NCBI GenBank assembly: GCA_963798705.1
Contig: CAWCTW010000005.1
Coordinates: 1,240,001 to 1,304,000 of the forward strand
Direction of reading: 5' to 3'
Length of the DNA stretch: 64,000 nucleotides
From: AC-56 sp963798705
Lineage (GTDB): Bacteria > Actinomycetota > Thermoleophilia > Solirubrobacterales > 70-9
The notes under the pieces are model-generated. The model searched no databases and was not told the DNA's origin. It saw nothing but the letters and a program-made list of their open reading frames with translations. Of the stretch, positions 1 to 8,275 are shown in pieces. The position numbers and the translations under genes were made by a program. Each line of letters opens with the position of its first letter. Within the stretch, counting starts at the first letter, position 1.

Positions 1-1
1 C

Positions 2-280
2 GCCAGGCTCGAACCGCGCCCCTGGGGCAGCGATCTGACCGTGGACGTCCGGGGCTTTCGACCCGGGACCATGTGCACCGTGTGGCTGCGCCGCGGGGAC
101 GGCACGCGGGTCCCGGCCGGATCGTTCCGATACGTCTACCCGGGGGAGAGCGCCGAGCCCAAGCTGAGCTCCGCCCTGGATCCCCCGGAGGTGACGGCCA
201 TCGGGCTCGAGGCCGGCTCCAGGACCTTCATCGCACCCGTTCGCTCGCACGACGGCGCGTCCGCCGCCGCCCGAAGCTAG
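2..280 (+). CDS. Anti-sigma-factor-like protein, C-terminal part (5' partial)
   Basis: The frame is open from the window edge to the TAG at 278-280, so this is the tail (about 92 residues) of a longer protein. The pattern of a Gly-x-x-Pro-Gly-Thr, a Cys, a Val-Trp-Leu strand, Asp-Gly, then Ala-Gly-Ser-Phe and an alternating beta-rich end resembles the extracytoplasmic domain of actinobacterial zinc-finger (RskA-like) anti-sigma factors. That family binds an ECF sigma factor with its N-terminal domain, which would lie upstream outside the window together with the sigma gene. A GTG at 41 could start a short independent protein, but the open frame before it makes truncation by the window edge more likely. 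Family assignment rests on pattern only. Confidence 0.5.
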   Translation, partial: ARLEPRPWGSDLTVDVRGFRPGTMCTVWLRRGDGTRVPAGSFRYVYPGESAEPKLSSALDPPEVTAIGLEAGSRTFIAPVRSHDGASAAARS

Positions 281-291
281 CCGGGGAAGAG

Positions 292-328
292 CGAGGTCCC
301 GCCGCGCCGGACGGTGCGGCGGGCCTCG
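292..328 (+). terminator. Hairpin after the anti-sigma-like gene
   Basis: Arms 292-305 and 316-328 form a GC-rich stem of about 13 pairs with one bulged T at 297 and a 10-nt loop. It begins 12 bases after the stop codon at 280 and ends 30 bases before the next start. No T-run follows, as is common for high-GC actinobacterial terminators. Confidence 0.5.
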
Positions 329-357
329 CGTCGGCGGATCTGCGATAAACGCAATCC

Positions 358-1740
358 ATGGAGCGCCTGAGCGCCGACGACACGCGCATCCTGCGGCTCG
401 AGTCCGACGTCATCGCCGGTCACACCCTGAAGATGGCAATCCTGGAGCCGCCGGAGGACGGCGGCCCGCCGACCCTCGATCTGGTCAGGCGACGGGTTGA
501 ATCGCGCCTCGCGGGGCTCCCTCGCGCCCGCCGGCGCCTGGCGCCCACCCCCCTCAACATCGCGACGCCCGCATGGATCGACGACACGAGCTTCGACATC
601 CGCCGGCATGTCCGGCTGGCATCCGAGCCCGTGGAGGATCGCGCGAGCCTGATCGGGTTCGCCGGCAAGACGATGGCCGAGCGGCTCGACCATTCGCGAC
701 CGCTCTGGTGCATGGACTTCGCCGGTCCGATGGACGATGGCCGGTCCGGCCTGGTGATCCGGATCCACCATTGCATGGCGGACGGCGTGACCGCGCTCCG
801 GATGCTGTCGCGGCTCCTGTGGGACGACGAGAACGGCCGCGAGCCTGGCACGACCTCGGCCTGGGAGATGAAGGCGGAGCCCAACTCCGCCACGCTGCTG
901 GCGGCAGGCGTCGGCAGTCGGCTGGGCGACCTCGGCGCGGCGCTCGCGAGCGGCGCGCGCACCGTCGCCTCCCCGCGGCGCTGGCGCGATACCGGCCGCG
1001 AGCTGGCCGCGCTGCCCGGCGCGCTTCGGAGAGAGCTCTGGCCGATCGGCGCGGACACGGCCTTCGACCGGCGCATCGGCGGCGACCGCGAGCTCGCGTT
1101 CACGTCCTGCAGCCTGGCCGACCTGAAGCGCATCGAGCACTCGGCGGGGAGCGGGGTCACCGTCAACGACGTGGTTTTGGCGATCGTCGCGGGCGCGATC
1201 CGGCGCTGGCTCTCGACCCACGAGCAGCCCGTGGAGGCCATGCGGGTGCAGATCCCCGTGAGCATGCATCACCGCGACGAGGACGGCGATGCGCTGGGCA
1301 ACCGCGACTCCTTCCTCTTCTGCGACCTGCCCATCTCCGAGCCCGACCCGAGGGCCAGGCTCGAGGCGATCAACGCCGAGACGCGCGAGCGCAAGGAGCA
1401 CCACGACCCGGACGAGCTCTACTCGTTCTTCCACACCCTGTCCCACATCCGCCCGCTCTACAAGGTCGCGTCCGGATTCGCGTCCGGACCGCGGGAGTTC
1501 GCGCTCTCGGTTTCGAACGTGCCGGGGCCGAGGGAGCCCGTGAGCCTCCTCGGCGCGCGCGTCGCCGAGCTCTACTCGGTCGCGGAGCCGGCCGACCGCC
1601 ACGCCCTCAGGGCCTCGGCGATCTCCCTCGCCGGCACGATGGGCCTCGGTTTCTGCACCGATCCGGGGGCCGTCCCCGGCGTCGCGGACCTGGCCGGCGG
1701 CCTGGACGCGTCGCTTGCGGAGCTCTTGGAGCTCTGCTGA
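358..1740 (+). CDS. Wax ester synthase/diacylglycerol acyltransferase (WS/DGAT) family
   Basis: A 460-residue protein, the normal length for bacterial WS/DGAT enzymes. These transfer an acyl group from acyl-CoA to diacylglycerol or long-chain alcohols to make storage triacylglycerol or wax esters. The condensation motif HHxxxDG is intact at residues 137-143, with the His as general base. A Pro-Leu-Trp follows the conserved 'DHSR' at 112-114, and the C-terminal domain carries the family's 'SNVPGP' segment. The ATG at 358 is the first start after the upstream hairpin. The next gene is convergent, so this looks like a single-gene unit. The choice of alcohol or diacylglycerol as acceptor cannot be read from sequence. 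Actinobacteria usually carry several paralogues. Confidence 0.9.
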   Translation: MERLSADDTRILRLESDVIAGHTLKMAILEPPEDGGPPTLDLVRRRVESRLAGLPRARRRLAPTPLNIATPAWIDDTSFDIRRHVRLASEPVEDRASLIGFAGKTMAERLDHSRPLWCMDFAGPMDDGRSGLVIRIHHCMADGVTALRMLSRLLWDDENGREPGTTSAWEMKAEPNSATLLAAGVGSRLGDLGAALASGARTVASPRRWRDTGRELAALPGALRRELWPIGADTAFDRRIGGDRELAFTSCSLADLKRIEHSAGSGVTVNDVVLAIVAGAIRRWLSTHEQPVEAMRVQIPVSMHHRDEDGDALGNRDSFLFCDLPISEPDPRARLEAINAETRERKEHHDPDELYSFFHTLSHIRPLYKVASGFASGPREFALSVSNVPGPREPVSLLGARVAELYSVAEPADRHALRASAISLAGTMGLGFCTDPGAVPGVADLAGGLDASLAELLELC

Positions 1741-1764
1741 GCCGGCCCGGGCGGCGACGAAAAA

Positions 1765-1790
1765 CGACCGCGGGTAGGCCCGCCCGGTCG
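1765..1790. terminator. Hairpin between convergent genes
   Basis: Six-base arms CGACCG (1765-1770) and CGGTCG (1785-1790) enclose a further GGG/CCC pairing. It lies between the WS/DGAT stop (1740) and the stop of the convergent propeller gene (1799), so it could terminate both transcripts. A run of A just 5' of it (1760-1764) would read as a T-run on the minus-strand transcript. Confidence 0.5.
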
Positions 1791-1798
1791 CTGCCCGG

Positions 1799-3304
1799 TC
1801 AGCCCCCGCCGGCGTCGCGGAACTTGACCATGCCGCCCAGAACGCCCACGTACGCCGTGCCGTTCGGCGCGAGCGTGATCGGGGCGTAGTTGTTGTTGTA
1901 GCCAAGGCCCTCGCCCGAGAGGCGGCGCCAGACGGTCCTCCCCGTGTCGAAGTCGAGGGCCGTCAGGTACCAGGCGTCCTGATTGTCCTTGCGCTCCGGC
2001 TTCGTGTACGTGTAGACGAGGCCCGCTGTGGCGGAGACCTTCGGCACCACCGATGGCGCCCGCACGCTGCTGTGCCAGACCTTGCGGCAGCCGCGACCGT
2101 CCCGGTCGAGGTCGATCCGCTCCAGCCCTCGCGCGGTCACGCCGCCGTTCTCGGTCGCCGTGACCTTGTAGCCGAAGTTGTTCTCGGCGATCAGCGTGCG
2201 TCCGGCGCCAATCAGCGATTGGTCGGTCGACGACGCGCCGGCATGGAAGATGCGCCTGCGGCACACCACCCGCCGGCCACGGGGTTGGACGCGGCGCTGG
2301 AGGACGATGACGTGGACGGGGTCCGCGTTGTCCGTGATCGCCACGTACCGGCCGCCGCCCATGATCGTGGGCGTCGTGCCGGAGCCGGCCTGGGTCTGGC
2401 CCGGCTTGACGGCGCCGTCGTTCGGATAGCCGTGCCGCCAGACGGTTCGGACGCGGCCGCGATGGGCCGTCAACCGGTAGAGGGCCCGGTCGGTGACGAC
2501 GTAGACGCCGCCCCGCTCGTCGACGGCGAAGGAGTTGCCGATCGGGGCGCCGAGGTCGCGGGCGTGGATCGCGCCGCTCCGGCGGTTGATCCAGCCGGTC
2601 ACTCCCTTCGAGGAGGCGAACCAGATCCGCCCGTACCAGTCGGGGAGCGCGGAGACGATCTTGTCGTCACCCGCGAGCGCGCCCGTCAGGTCGAAATCGC
2701 GGCGCTTGGAGAACCCGGGGCCGGGAGTCTCGGCGATCACGAGGACGTGGCGCGTCGTCGTGGGCGCGACGACGCGATCGCGGTCGTCGAGGTAGAAGTA
2801 GCCACCGCCGCTGAAGTCCGTGAACGGGTTCGCGCCGCTGGGCCGGCGGGGCGGCAGCGGATAGGTCGCGAGCGGCGTGAGGGTCGCCGGGTCGATGGCC
2901 GCCAGCACTGGCCTGTCGAGCCCCACGCAGACGGTAACCAGACGTCCCCGTGCGTCGAAGGTGATCGAGGCGCACTCGCGGCTGAGGACGGGGCCGGCGT
3001 AGAACGCCGACTGCGTCCGGGTCCTGAGGCCCAGCGGGCCGGTCCAGCGGTAGGCATCGGTCTGGTAGGCGTCGTTGTGCAGGTTGGAGACCCCGTTCGG
3101 CGCCATGAACGGGTTGCGCGGAGCCCGCGGGAGTGAGAACGGGTCGGGCTTGGCGGCGGAGCCCTCGAAGGGGGTGACGTTGGCCGCCAACGGGCCCTGA
3201 GGGATCGCCGGCGGGGTGAGGCCCGTCGTCTGCCCCGAGGCGCCCCGGGGAATCGCCAGCATCGCCACGGCGGCGACGGCGACGGCTGCCGCTCGCTGCA
3301 TCAT
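1799..3304 (-). CDS. Secreted PQQ-like beta-propeller protein, function unknown
   Basis: A 501-residue protein with a Sec-type signal peptide at residues 1-24 (short Arg-containing n-region, Ala/Val-rich core, Ala-Ser-Gly end). The rest is repeated beta-strand blades in the style of PQQ-enzyme and YncE-like repeats: 'AIDPATLTPLATY', 'DERGGVYVV', 'LDFDTGRTVWRR', 'LAPNGTAYVG'. A few Cys residues (for example in 'CASITF', 'RGCRKVW') could form disulfides outside the cytoplasm. No catalytic motif is recognised, and such repeats alone do not show PQQ binding. Two adjacent ATGs (3304 and 3301) can both start it. It is convergent with the acyltransferase gene and divergent from the PAS gene, so it is probably monocistronic. 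Confidence 0.65.
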   Translation of the reverse strand: MMQRAAAVAVAAVAMLAIPRGASGQTTGLTPPAIPQGPLAANVTPFEGSAAKPDPFSLPRAPRNPFMAPNGVSNLHNDAYQTDAYRWTGPLGLRTRTQSAFYAGPVLSRECASITFDARGRLVTVCVGLDRPVLAAIDPATLTPLATYPLPPRRPSGANPFTDFSGGGYFYLDDRDRVVAPTTTRHVLVIAETPGPGFSKRRDFDLTGALAGDDKIVSALPDWYGRIWFASSKGVTGWINRRSGAIHARDLGAPIGNSFAVDERGGVYVVTDRALYRLTAHRGRVRTVWRHGYPNDGAVKPGQTQAGSGTTPTIMGGGRYVAITDNADPVHVIVLQRRVQPRGRRVVCRRRIFHAGASSTDQSLIGAGRTLIAENNFGYKVTATENGGVTARGLERIDLDRDGRGCRKVWHSSVRAPSVVPKVSATAGLVYTYTKPERKDNQDAWYLTALDFDTGRTVWRRLSGEGLGYNNNYAPITLAPNGTAYVGVLGGMVKFRDAGGG

Positions 3305-3365
3305 TCGCGTCGGCAGGGTACGCCCACCGCTCTAATCACGTGCCGGTTGATTCGAGGATGGAAGA

Positions 3366-3788
3366 ATGGAGGCGATGCCGGCTCAAAAGCCCCTGGAGCT
3401 GATCCTCGCCCGGAACCTGCTGACGAGCATCTCGACACCCGCCTTCCTGGTCGACCAGGATGCCTCACTGGTGTTCTACAACGAGGCGGCCGGCGCGCTG
3501 CTCGGCCGCTCGTTCGAGGATGTCGGGCGAATGTCGCCCGAGGAATGGACCTCCACCTACGGTCCGTTCGACGCCGACGGCAAGCCCCTGGAGCTCGACG
3601 AGCTGCCGACGACCAGGGCGGTTCGCGACGGCCGCCCGGCGCACGCCATCTTCACGATCCGGTCGGCGAACGGCGGCAAGCGTGAGATCGAGTCGAGCGC
3701 CTTCCCCATCGTGGCGTCCGAGGAGGGGTCGTCGGGGGCGATGATCTTCTTCTGGCCGCAGGCGGACAACGGAGCGGAGGACACATGA
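3366..3788 (+). CDS. Single PAS-domain protein
   Basis: A 140-residue protein that is almost entirely one PAS fold. 'PAFLVDQDASLVFYNEAAGALLGRSFEDV' (residues 24-52) is the canonical PAS N-terminal signature, and the final strand is 'GSSGAMIFFWPQ'. No output domain (kinase, GGDEF, HTH) is attached, so it can only act through a partner. Its TGA stop overlaps the ATG of the metallo-hydrolase gene by 4 bases (3785-3788). The two are therefore translationally coupled, and the hydrolase is the obvious candidate partner. A second ATG at 3375 is an alternative start. Ligand unknown. Confidence 0.75.
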   Translation: MEAMPAQKPLELILARNLLTSISTPAFLVDQDASLVFYNEAAGALLGRSFEDVGRMSPEEWTSTYGPFDADGKPLELDELPTTRAVRDGRPAHAIFTIRSANGGKREIESSAFPIVASEEGSSGAMIFFWPQADNGAEDT

Positions 3789-4669
3789 GGATCAAGGTTT
3801 GGGGGGCCCGGGGGTCGGTGCCGGCGCCAGGGCCGGAGATGAACCGGTACGGCGGCAACACGTCGTGCTTGGAGATCGCGCTGGCCAGCGGGGAGCATCT
3901 CATCCTGGACGCGGGCACGGGCATCCGCACCCTGGGGCTGGACCTCACGACCTCCCCGCACGTGAACATCCTGCTCACCCACCTCCACCTCGATCACATC
4001 CAGGGCCTGATGTTCTTTCCGCCCTGCTTCCGCGCGGACGCGGACATCACGATCTGGGGCCCCGCCTCGCCCGAGGCATCGCTCGAGGACCGCGTGGCCC
4101 GCTACATCTCGGCGCCGCTGTCGCCGGTCGAGGTCCGAGAGCTCCCGTGCGACGTCTCCTTTCGCGACACGCCGCCCAGCGAGTGGCAGCTCGGGTCCGC
4201 GACGATCCGCTGCGAGGCGGTCAACCATCGCGGCCCGACCCTCGGCTTCCGGATCACCGAGGGCGATACGACCCTCTGCTACATCCCCGACCACGAGCCG
4301 GCGCTGGGCACCGTCCTCGCCGACACGGAGCCGGAATGGATCTCGGGCTATGACCTGGCGCGGGACGCCGATCTTCTGATCCACGATTGCCAGTACGCGG
4401 ATGACGAGTACCCGCTGCACGTGGGCTGGGGCCACTCGGGGATGAGCGACGCGCTCACGTTCGCCTCGTGCGTCGGGGCCCGCCGCCTGCTGCTCTTCCA
4501 CCACGATCCTCTCCACGCCGACGGCTTCCTCGACGACCTCCACGCCGCGGCGCGGCGGCGATGGGCCGAGCTCGGCGGCGATCCGGCGACCCTGGCGCTG
4601 GCGATGGAGAGTCATGAGCTCGACGTCGGCCACAGCGCCACGCCCGCCGGCCTGGCGAGCACGGCCTGA
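3785..4669 (+). CDS. MBL-fold metallo-hydrolase coupled to a PAS protein
   Basis: A 294-residue metallo-beta-lactamase-fold enzyme. The metal motif HxHxDH is present at residues 66-71, followed by further candidate ligands in 'CYIPDHEP', 'DCQYADDEY' and a C-terminal 'LLLFHHDP'. The opening 'VWGARGS.P' and the 'YGGNTSC' segment match the RNase Z/PhnP-like branch of cyclic or nucleotide phosphodiesterases rather than true beta-lactamases. It starts within the stop codon of the PAS gene, which suggests a stoichiometric sensor-enzyme pair. The substrate is not predictable; a phosphodiester or signalling nucleotide is a reasonable inference only. Confidence 0.8.
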   Translation: MRIKVWGARGSVPAPGPEMNRYGGNTSCLEIALASGEHLILDAGTGIRTLGLDLTTSPHVNILLTHLHLDHIQGLMFFPPCFRADADITIWGPASPEASLEDRVARYISAPLSPVEVRELPCDVSFRDTPPSEWQLGSATIRCEAVNHRGPTLGFRITEGDTTLCYIPDHEPALGTVLADTEPEWISGYDLARDADLLIHDCQYADDEYPLHVGWGHSGMSDALTFASCVGARRLLLFHHDPLHADGFLDDLHAAARRRWAELGGDPATLALAMESHELDVGHSATPAGLASTA

Positions 4670-4764
4670 CCCCGCCGAGCCGCCACTCGCATCGCGGCCA
4701 TCGGTTGGCCACCCGGTCCATGCGTGGGAGCAGGGGGTTTCGACAACCGGTACAAACGGCCGCG

Positions 4765-4872
4765 GAGAATTCTCGACGCGCGGCTAGAGACTTCCGGGCC
4801 GGCTGAACCTAGTTTCGTCGCCAGGTTCCGATAAATGCGACCGTCGGGGCGGGGCCCCGGTGGCCTAGGAGG
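4765..4872 (+). promoter_or_regulatory. Leader region of amt with a 10-bp palindrome and strong SD
   Basis: The 211-base gap before amt contains the perfect palindrome GAGAATTCTC (4765-4774) and ends in AGGAGGA (4866-4872), an ideal ribosome-binding site 8 bases before the ATG. The palindrome is a possible nitrogen-regulator site, but I cannot match it to a named GlnR consensus. Confidence 0.3.
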
Positions 4873-4880
4873 AATGACAC

Positions 4881-6359
4881 ATGCGACGTAAGCTGCTGGC
4901 CGCGGCCCCCCTGGGGTTGGTTGCGGCGCTTCTCGTGCCCAGCGCCGCGTTTGCGGGCGGGCCAACCCTGTCCGAGACGGTCTCCAGCGTCAACACGACC
5001 TGGGTCATCGTCGCCGCCATCCTCGTGATGTTCATGCAGGCGGGGTTCGCCCTCCTGGAGATCGGGTTCTCCCGGGCGAAGAACGCCGGCGCAGGGATCG
5101 CGAAGATCCTCGTGAACTTCTCGATCGCATCGCTGTGCTACTGGGCGGTCGGCTTCGCACTGGCGTTCGGCGGCACCGCGGCGATCGCGGGGACCCACGG
5201 GTTCTTCCTTGACGTCTCGACCGACGCCGCATCCACCGGGGACATCATTCCGCTGGTCGGGGCGACCGGCGTCAACCCCGCCGCGCTCCTGTTCTTCCAG
5301 TTCGTGTTCTGCGCCGTCTCGCTGGCGATCGTCTGGGGCACCACGCTGGAGCGGATCAAGTTCGCCGCCTACGTGATCTACGCGGTCATCTTCAGCGCCC
5401 TCATCTACCCGGTCATCAGCCACTGGATCTTCGGCGGTGGCTGGCTGCAGGCAAACGTCGGGATGCAGGACTTCGCCGGCTCGACGGTGGTCCACCTGAT
5501 CGGTGCGACCGGCGCGCTCGCCGCGCTTCTGCTCCTCGGCCCGCGGATCGGGAAGTACGCGTCCAAGGGGAAGCCGAGGGCGATCCCCGGTCACTCGATG
5601 CCCCTGGTGGGCCTGGGCGTACTCATCCTGTGGCTCGGCTGGTTCGGGTTCAACCCGGGCTCGACCCTCGGGGCGATCGGCAACCGGTTCGCCGAGGTCG
5701 TGGTGGTCACCAACCTGGCGGCCGCGGCCGGCGTCGTCTCCGCGGTGTCGGTGATGTACCTGAAGTCGAAGACGATCGACATCGGCATGGCCGGCAACGG
5801 GGCGATCGCAGCACTGGTCGCGATCACCGCGCCGTCCGGCTACGTCGAGTACTGGGCGGCTCCGATCATCGGGGCGGTCGCGGGCGTCATCGTCGTGCTC
5901 GGCGTGCTGGCCATCGACAAGGTGCTCGACGATCCGGTGGGCGCACTGTCCGCACACGGCCTGGCCGGCGTGTGGGGAACGCTCTCCTGCGGGATCTTCA
6001 CGGCACCGCGACTGGCGGAGCTCAACGGCGTCGGTGATGGCGGCCTGTGGTACACGGGCAGCTTCCACCAGCTGGGGGCTCAGGCGCTCGGCATCGCCGT
6101 CGCGTTCGGATGCGTGTTCGTCGTCTCGTACGCCGCGTTCTGGCTCATCAAGAAGACGATCGGCCTCCGCGTCACGCCCGAGCAGGAGGACGCCGGGCTG
6201 GACATCTCCGAGCACGGGATGTACGGATACCCCGAGCAGTTCATCCCGCAACCGGAGTACTCGACCGGCCTCGCCCGTGGGGCTGGCCCGGTTCCGACCG
6301 CCAGTCCGGCGCCGGCCGCCGTCACGCAGATGGCGACCCAGCCGGAAACCCAGGGATAG
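4881..6359 (+). CDS. amt: Ammonium transporter (Amt/MEP family)
   Basis: A 492-residue channel-like protein carrying ammonium across the cytoplasmic membrane. Residues 1-25 form a cleavable signal peptide ending Ala-Phe-Ala, as in E. coli AmtB. About eleven hydrophobic segments follow. Family markers include 'NTTWVIVAAILVMFMQAGFALLE', the 'SGSTVVH'-type segment (here 'AGSTVVHLIGATGAL') and 'DDPVGALSAHGLAGVWGTLSCGIF' with the pore histidine. After the last helix there is a cytoplasmic tail of about 60 residues, longer and more Pro/Ala-rich than in AmtB. glnK starts 13 bases after the stop and its SD overlaps this stop codon, the classic amt-glnK pair in which PII plugs the transporter. Confidence 0.95.
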   Translation: MRRKLLAAAPLGLVAALLVPSAAFAGGPTLSETVSSVNTTWVIVAAILVMFMQAGFALLEIGFSRAKNAGAGIAKILVNFSIASLCYWAVGFALAFGGTAAIAGTHGFFLDVSTDAASTGDIIPLVGATGVNPAALLFFQFVFCAVSLAIVWGTTLERIKFAAYVIYAVIFSALIYPVISHWIFGGGWLQANVGMQDFAGSTVVHLIGATGALAALLLLGPRIGKYASKGKPRAIPGHSMPLVGLGVLILWLGWFGFNPGSTLGAIGNRFAEVVVVTNLAAAAGVVSAVSVMYLKSKTIDIGMAGNGAIAALVAITAPSGYVEYWAAPIIGAVAGVIVVLGVLAIDKVLDDPVGALSAHGLAGVWGTLSCGIFTAPRLAELNGVGDGGLWYTGSFHQLGAQALGIAVAFGCVFVVSYAAFWLIKKTIGLRVTPEQEDAGLDISEHGMYGYPEQFIPQPEYSTGLARGAGPVPTASPAPAAVTQMATQPETQG

Positions 6360-6372
6360 GAGGATCGATCGA

Positions 6373-6741
6373 ATGAAGAGGATCGACGCATACATCCGCC
6401 ACGAGGCGTTCGAGCCGATCCGGGCCGAGCTGCTCGAGAAGGGGTTTCCCTCTCTCTCGATCAGCGAGGTCAAGGGATCGGGGAGACAGAAGGGAGTCGT
6501 CGAGCATTACCGCGGCTCCACCCTTACCGTCAACGTACGACCGAAGCTCCAGCTGATGATCGTCGTCGACGACGCGGACAAGTCGCTGGTGGTGGAGACC
6601 ATCCTCAGGCACGCCCGCACGGGCGATGTCGGCGACGGGAAGATCTTCGTCGCCGACATCGAGGAGGCAATCCGCATCCGAACCGGCGAGGAGGGCGAGA
6701 AGGTCCTCCAAGCGCACTCGGACGCGGAGATTCCCGCCTAG
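6373..6741 (+). CDS. glnK: Nitrogen regulatory protein P-II with Leu at position 51
   Basis: A 122-residue PII signal protein that binds ATP/ADP and 2-oxoglutarate and controls Amt and nitrogen enzymes. The start is the ATG at 6373, with AGGAGG at 6358-6363. The T-loop is clear: 'KGSGRQKGVVEHYRG' at residues 34-48 aligns without gaps to E. coli GlnB numbering. Gln39, Lys40, Tyr46, Arg47 and Gly48 are kept, Ser49 is present, and position 51 is Leu instead of the Tyr that is uridylylated or adenylylated in proteobacteria and many actinobacteria. The C-terminal 'IRIRTGEEG' keeps the nucleotide-binding arginines. It is co-transcribed with amt and followed by a hairpin and glnA. Regulation is probably by effector binding alone, or by modification at another residue. 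Confidence 0.93.
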   Translation: MKRIDAYIRHEAFEPIRAELLEKGFPSLSISEVKGSGRQKGVVEHYRGSTLTVNVRPKLQLMIVVDDADKSLVVETILRHARTGDVGDGKIFVADIEEAIRIRTGEEGEKVLQAHSDAEIPA

Positions 6742-6755
6742 AGTACGACGCGCTC

Positions 6756-6791
6756 GGAGAGGCGCCGGGGCCAGTGCCCCGGCGCCTCTCC
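6756..6791 (+). terminator. Perfect 16-bp hairpin between glnK and glnA
   Basis: Arms 6756-6771 and 6776-6791 pair without mismatch around a CAGT tetraloop. It starts 14 bases after the glnK stop and ends 52 bases before the glnA start. There is no T-run. It may be an intrinsic terminator or a partial terminator/RNA-processing stem that sets different levels of glnK and glnA; sequence alone cannot separate these. Confidence 0.6.
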
Positions 6792-6843
6792 CACCCCCGG
6801 ACCTTCCAGCAAACAAACGGAAGCGACAAGGAGAGACCCACCG

Positions 6844-8211
6844 ATGGCAACCGCCACAACCCCCAGCACCAAGCCCGAGGACATCGTGGCCCGCGTCGAC
6901 GAGGACGGGGTCGAGTTCATCCGGCTCTGGTTCACGGACATCAACGGCCAGCTGAAGAGCTTTTCCGTCGGCCGCGAGGAGCTCGAGCACGCGCTCGCCG
7001 ACGGGATGGGCTTCGACGGCTCGTCGATCACCGGCTTCAACGCGATCGAGGAATCGGACATGATCGCGATGCCGGACCCGGACACCTACACGGTGCTCCC
7101 GTGGCGAGCGCACGGCGAGAAGGGGAACGTCGCCCGGATGTTCTGCGACGTGCTCAAGCCAGGCGGAGAGCCGTACGAGGGCGATCCGCGCTTCGTGATG
7201 CGCCGTGCGCTGGAGCGGGCGAAGGACCTCGGATTCGACACGTTCAACCTCGGCCCCGAGCTCGAGTTCTTCTACTTCGCGGCCGACGAGGTCGGCGAGG
7301 ACGGCGTGCCGGCGATCCTCGACAAGGGCGGGTACTTCGACCTGACCACGCTGGATGCGGCATCGGACCTGAGAAGGGACACGGTGAACGCCCTGAAGGT
7401 GGTGGGGATCCCGGTTGAGTACACGCACCACGAGGTGGGCCCCTCCCAGCACGAGATCGACATGCGCTACTCCGAGGGCCTGCGGATGTCCGACAACGCG
7501 ATGACCTACCGGATCGTGGTCAAGGAGATCGCGGCCGAGCACGGCGTGTACGCGACGTTCATGCCGAAGCCGCTGTTCGGCGAGAACGGATCGGGGATGC
7601 ACACCCACCAGTCGCTGTTCTCGGAGGGCAAGAACGCGTTCTACGACGCCGACGGCGACCATCACCTGTCAGCGGCGGCGAAGTCCTACATCGCGGGGCT
7701 CCTGCGCCATGCGCGCGAGATCGCCGCGCTGTTCGCCCCGAACGTCAACTCCTACAAGCGCCTGGTGCCCGGCTACGAGGCGCCGGTGTACTGCGCGTGG
7801 TCGCAGCGGAACCGCTCCGCCCTCGTGCGAGTGCCGATGTACCACCCGGGCAAGGAGCAGGCGACTCGCTGCGAGCTTCGCTGCCCCGATCCATCCTGCA
7901 ATCCCTACCTCACGTTCGCCGCGATGCTCCACGCAGGGCTCGACGGGATCGAGAACGGCTACCGGTGCCCTGAGCCGATGGAGCGCAATCTCTACGAGCT
8001 CTCTCACGACGAGCGCACGGAGCGCGGCATCGAGCAGCTCCCGGAGACGCTAGGCGAGGCGATCGAGGTGCTCGCGGCGTCCGATCTCGTGCGTCGCGCG
8101 CTTGGCGACCACATCTTCGAGCGTTACGTGGAGCTGAAGCGCGCGGAGTGGGAGGACTACCGCGTTCAGGTGACGAGGTGGGAGCTGGACAAGTACCTGC
8201 CCATCCTCTGA
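6844..8211 (+). CDS. glnA: Glutamine synthetase, type I (alpha-like)
   Basis: A 455-residue enzyme catalysing ATP-dependent amidation of glutamate. Family signatures are intact: 'DGSSITGFNAIEESDM' near residues 58-74, 'GPELEFF', the catalytic loop 'NGSGMHTHQSL', 'VPGYEAPVYCAWSQRNRSALVRVP', and the glutamate-flap region with 'RCELRCPDPSCNPYL'. The length is that of the GSI-alpha subdivision (about 440-455), without room for the insertion of the 470-residue GSI-beta enzymes. The segment 'NLYELSHDERTERGIEQLPETL' has the alpha-type continuation rather than the 'NLYDLPPEE' adenylylation context, although the Tyr itself is present. It follows amt-glnK on the same strand. Confidence 0.95.
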   Translation: MATATTPSTKPEDIVARVDEDGVEFIRLWFTDINGQLKSFSVGREELEHALADGMGFDGSSITGFNAIEESDMIAMPDPDTYTVLPWRAHGEKGNVARMFCDVLKPGGEPYEGDPRFVMRRALERAKDLGFDTFNLGPELEFFYFAADEVGEDGVPAILDKGGYFDLTTLDAASDLRRDTVNALKVVGIPVEYTHHEVGPSQHEIDMRYSEGLRMSDNAMTYRIVVKEIAAEHGVYATFMPKPLFGENGSGMHTHQSLFSEGKNAFYDADGDHHLSAAAKSYIAGLLRHAREIAALFAPNVNSYKRLVPGYEAPVYCAWSQRNRSALVRVPMYHPGKEQATRCELRCPDPSCNPYLTFAAMLHAGLDGIENGYRCPEPMERNLYELSHDERTERGIEQLPETLGEAIEVLAASDLVRRALGDHIFERYVELKRAEWEDYRVQVTRWELDKYLPIL

Positions 8212-8275
8212 CCCACGAGGGTCGCCGGCTCCGCGGATCGAGCATCCGGCGCGAGACAGTGCGAACGCAGCGAGC

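Noticed and set aside
277..1905. A 542-codon minus-strand frame opposite the WS/DGAT gene
   Set aside because: Low-complexity Arg/Ala-rich translation without motifs; the plus-strand gene has the complete HHxxxDG enzyme.
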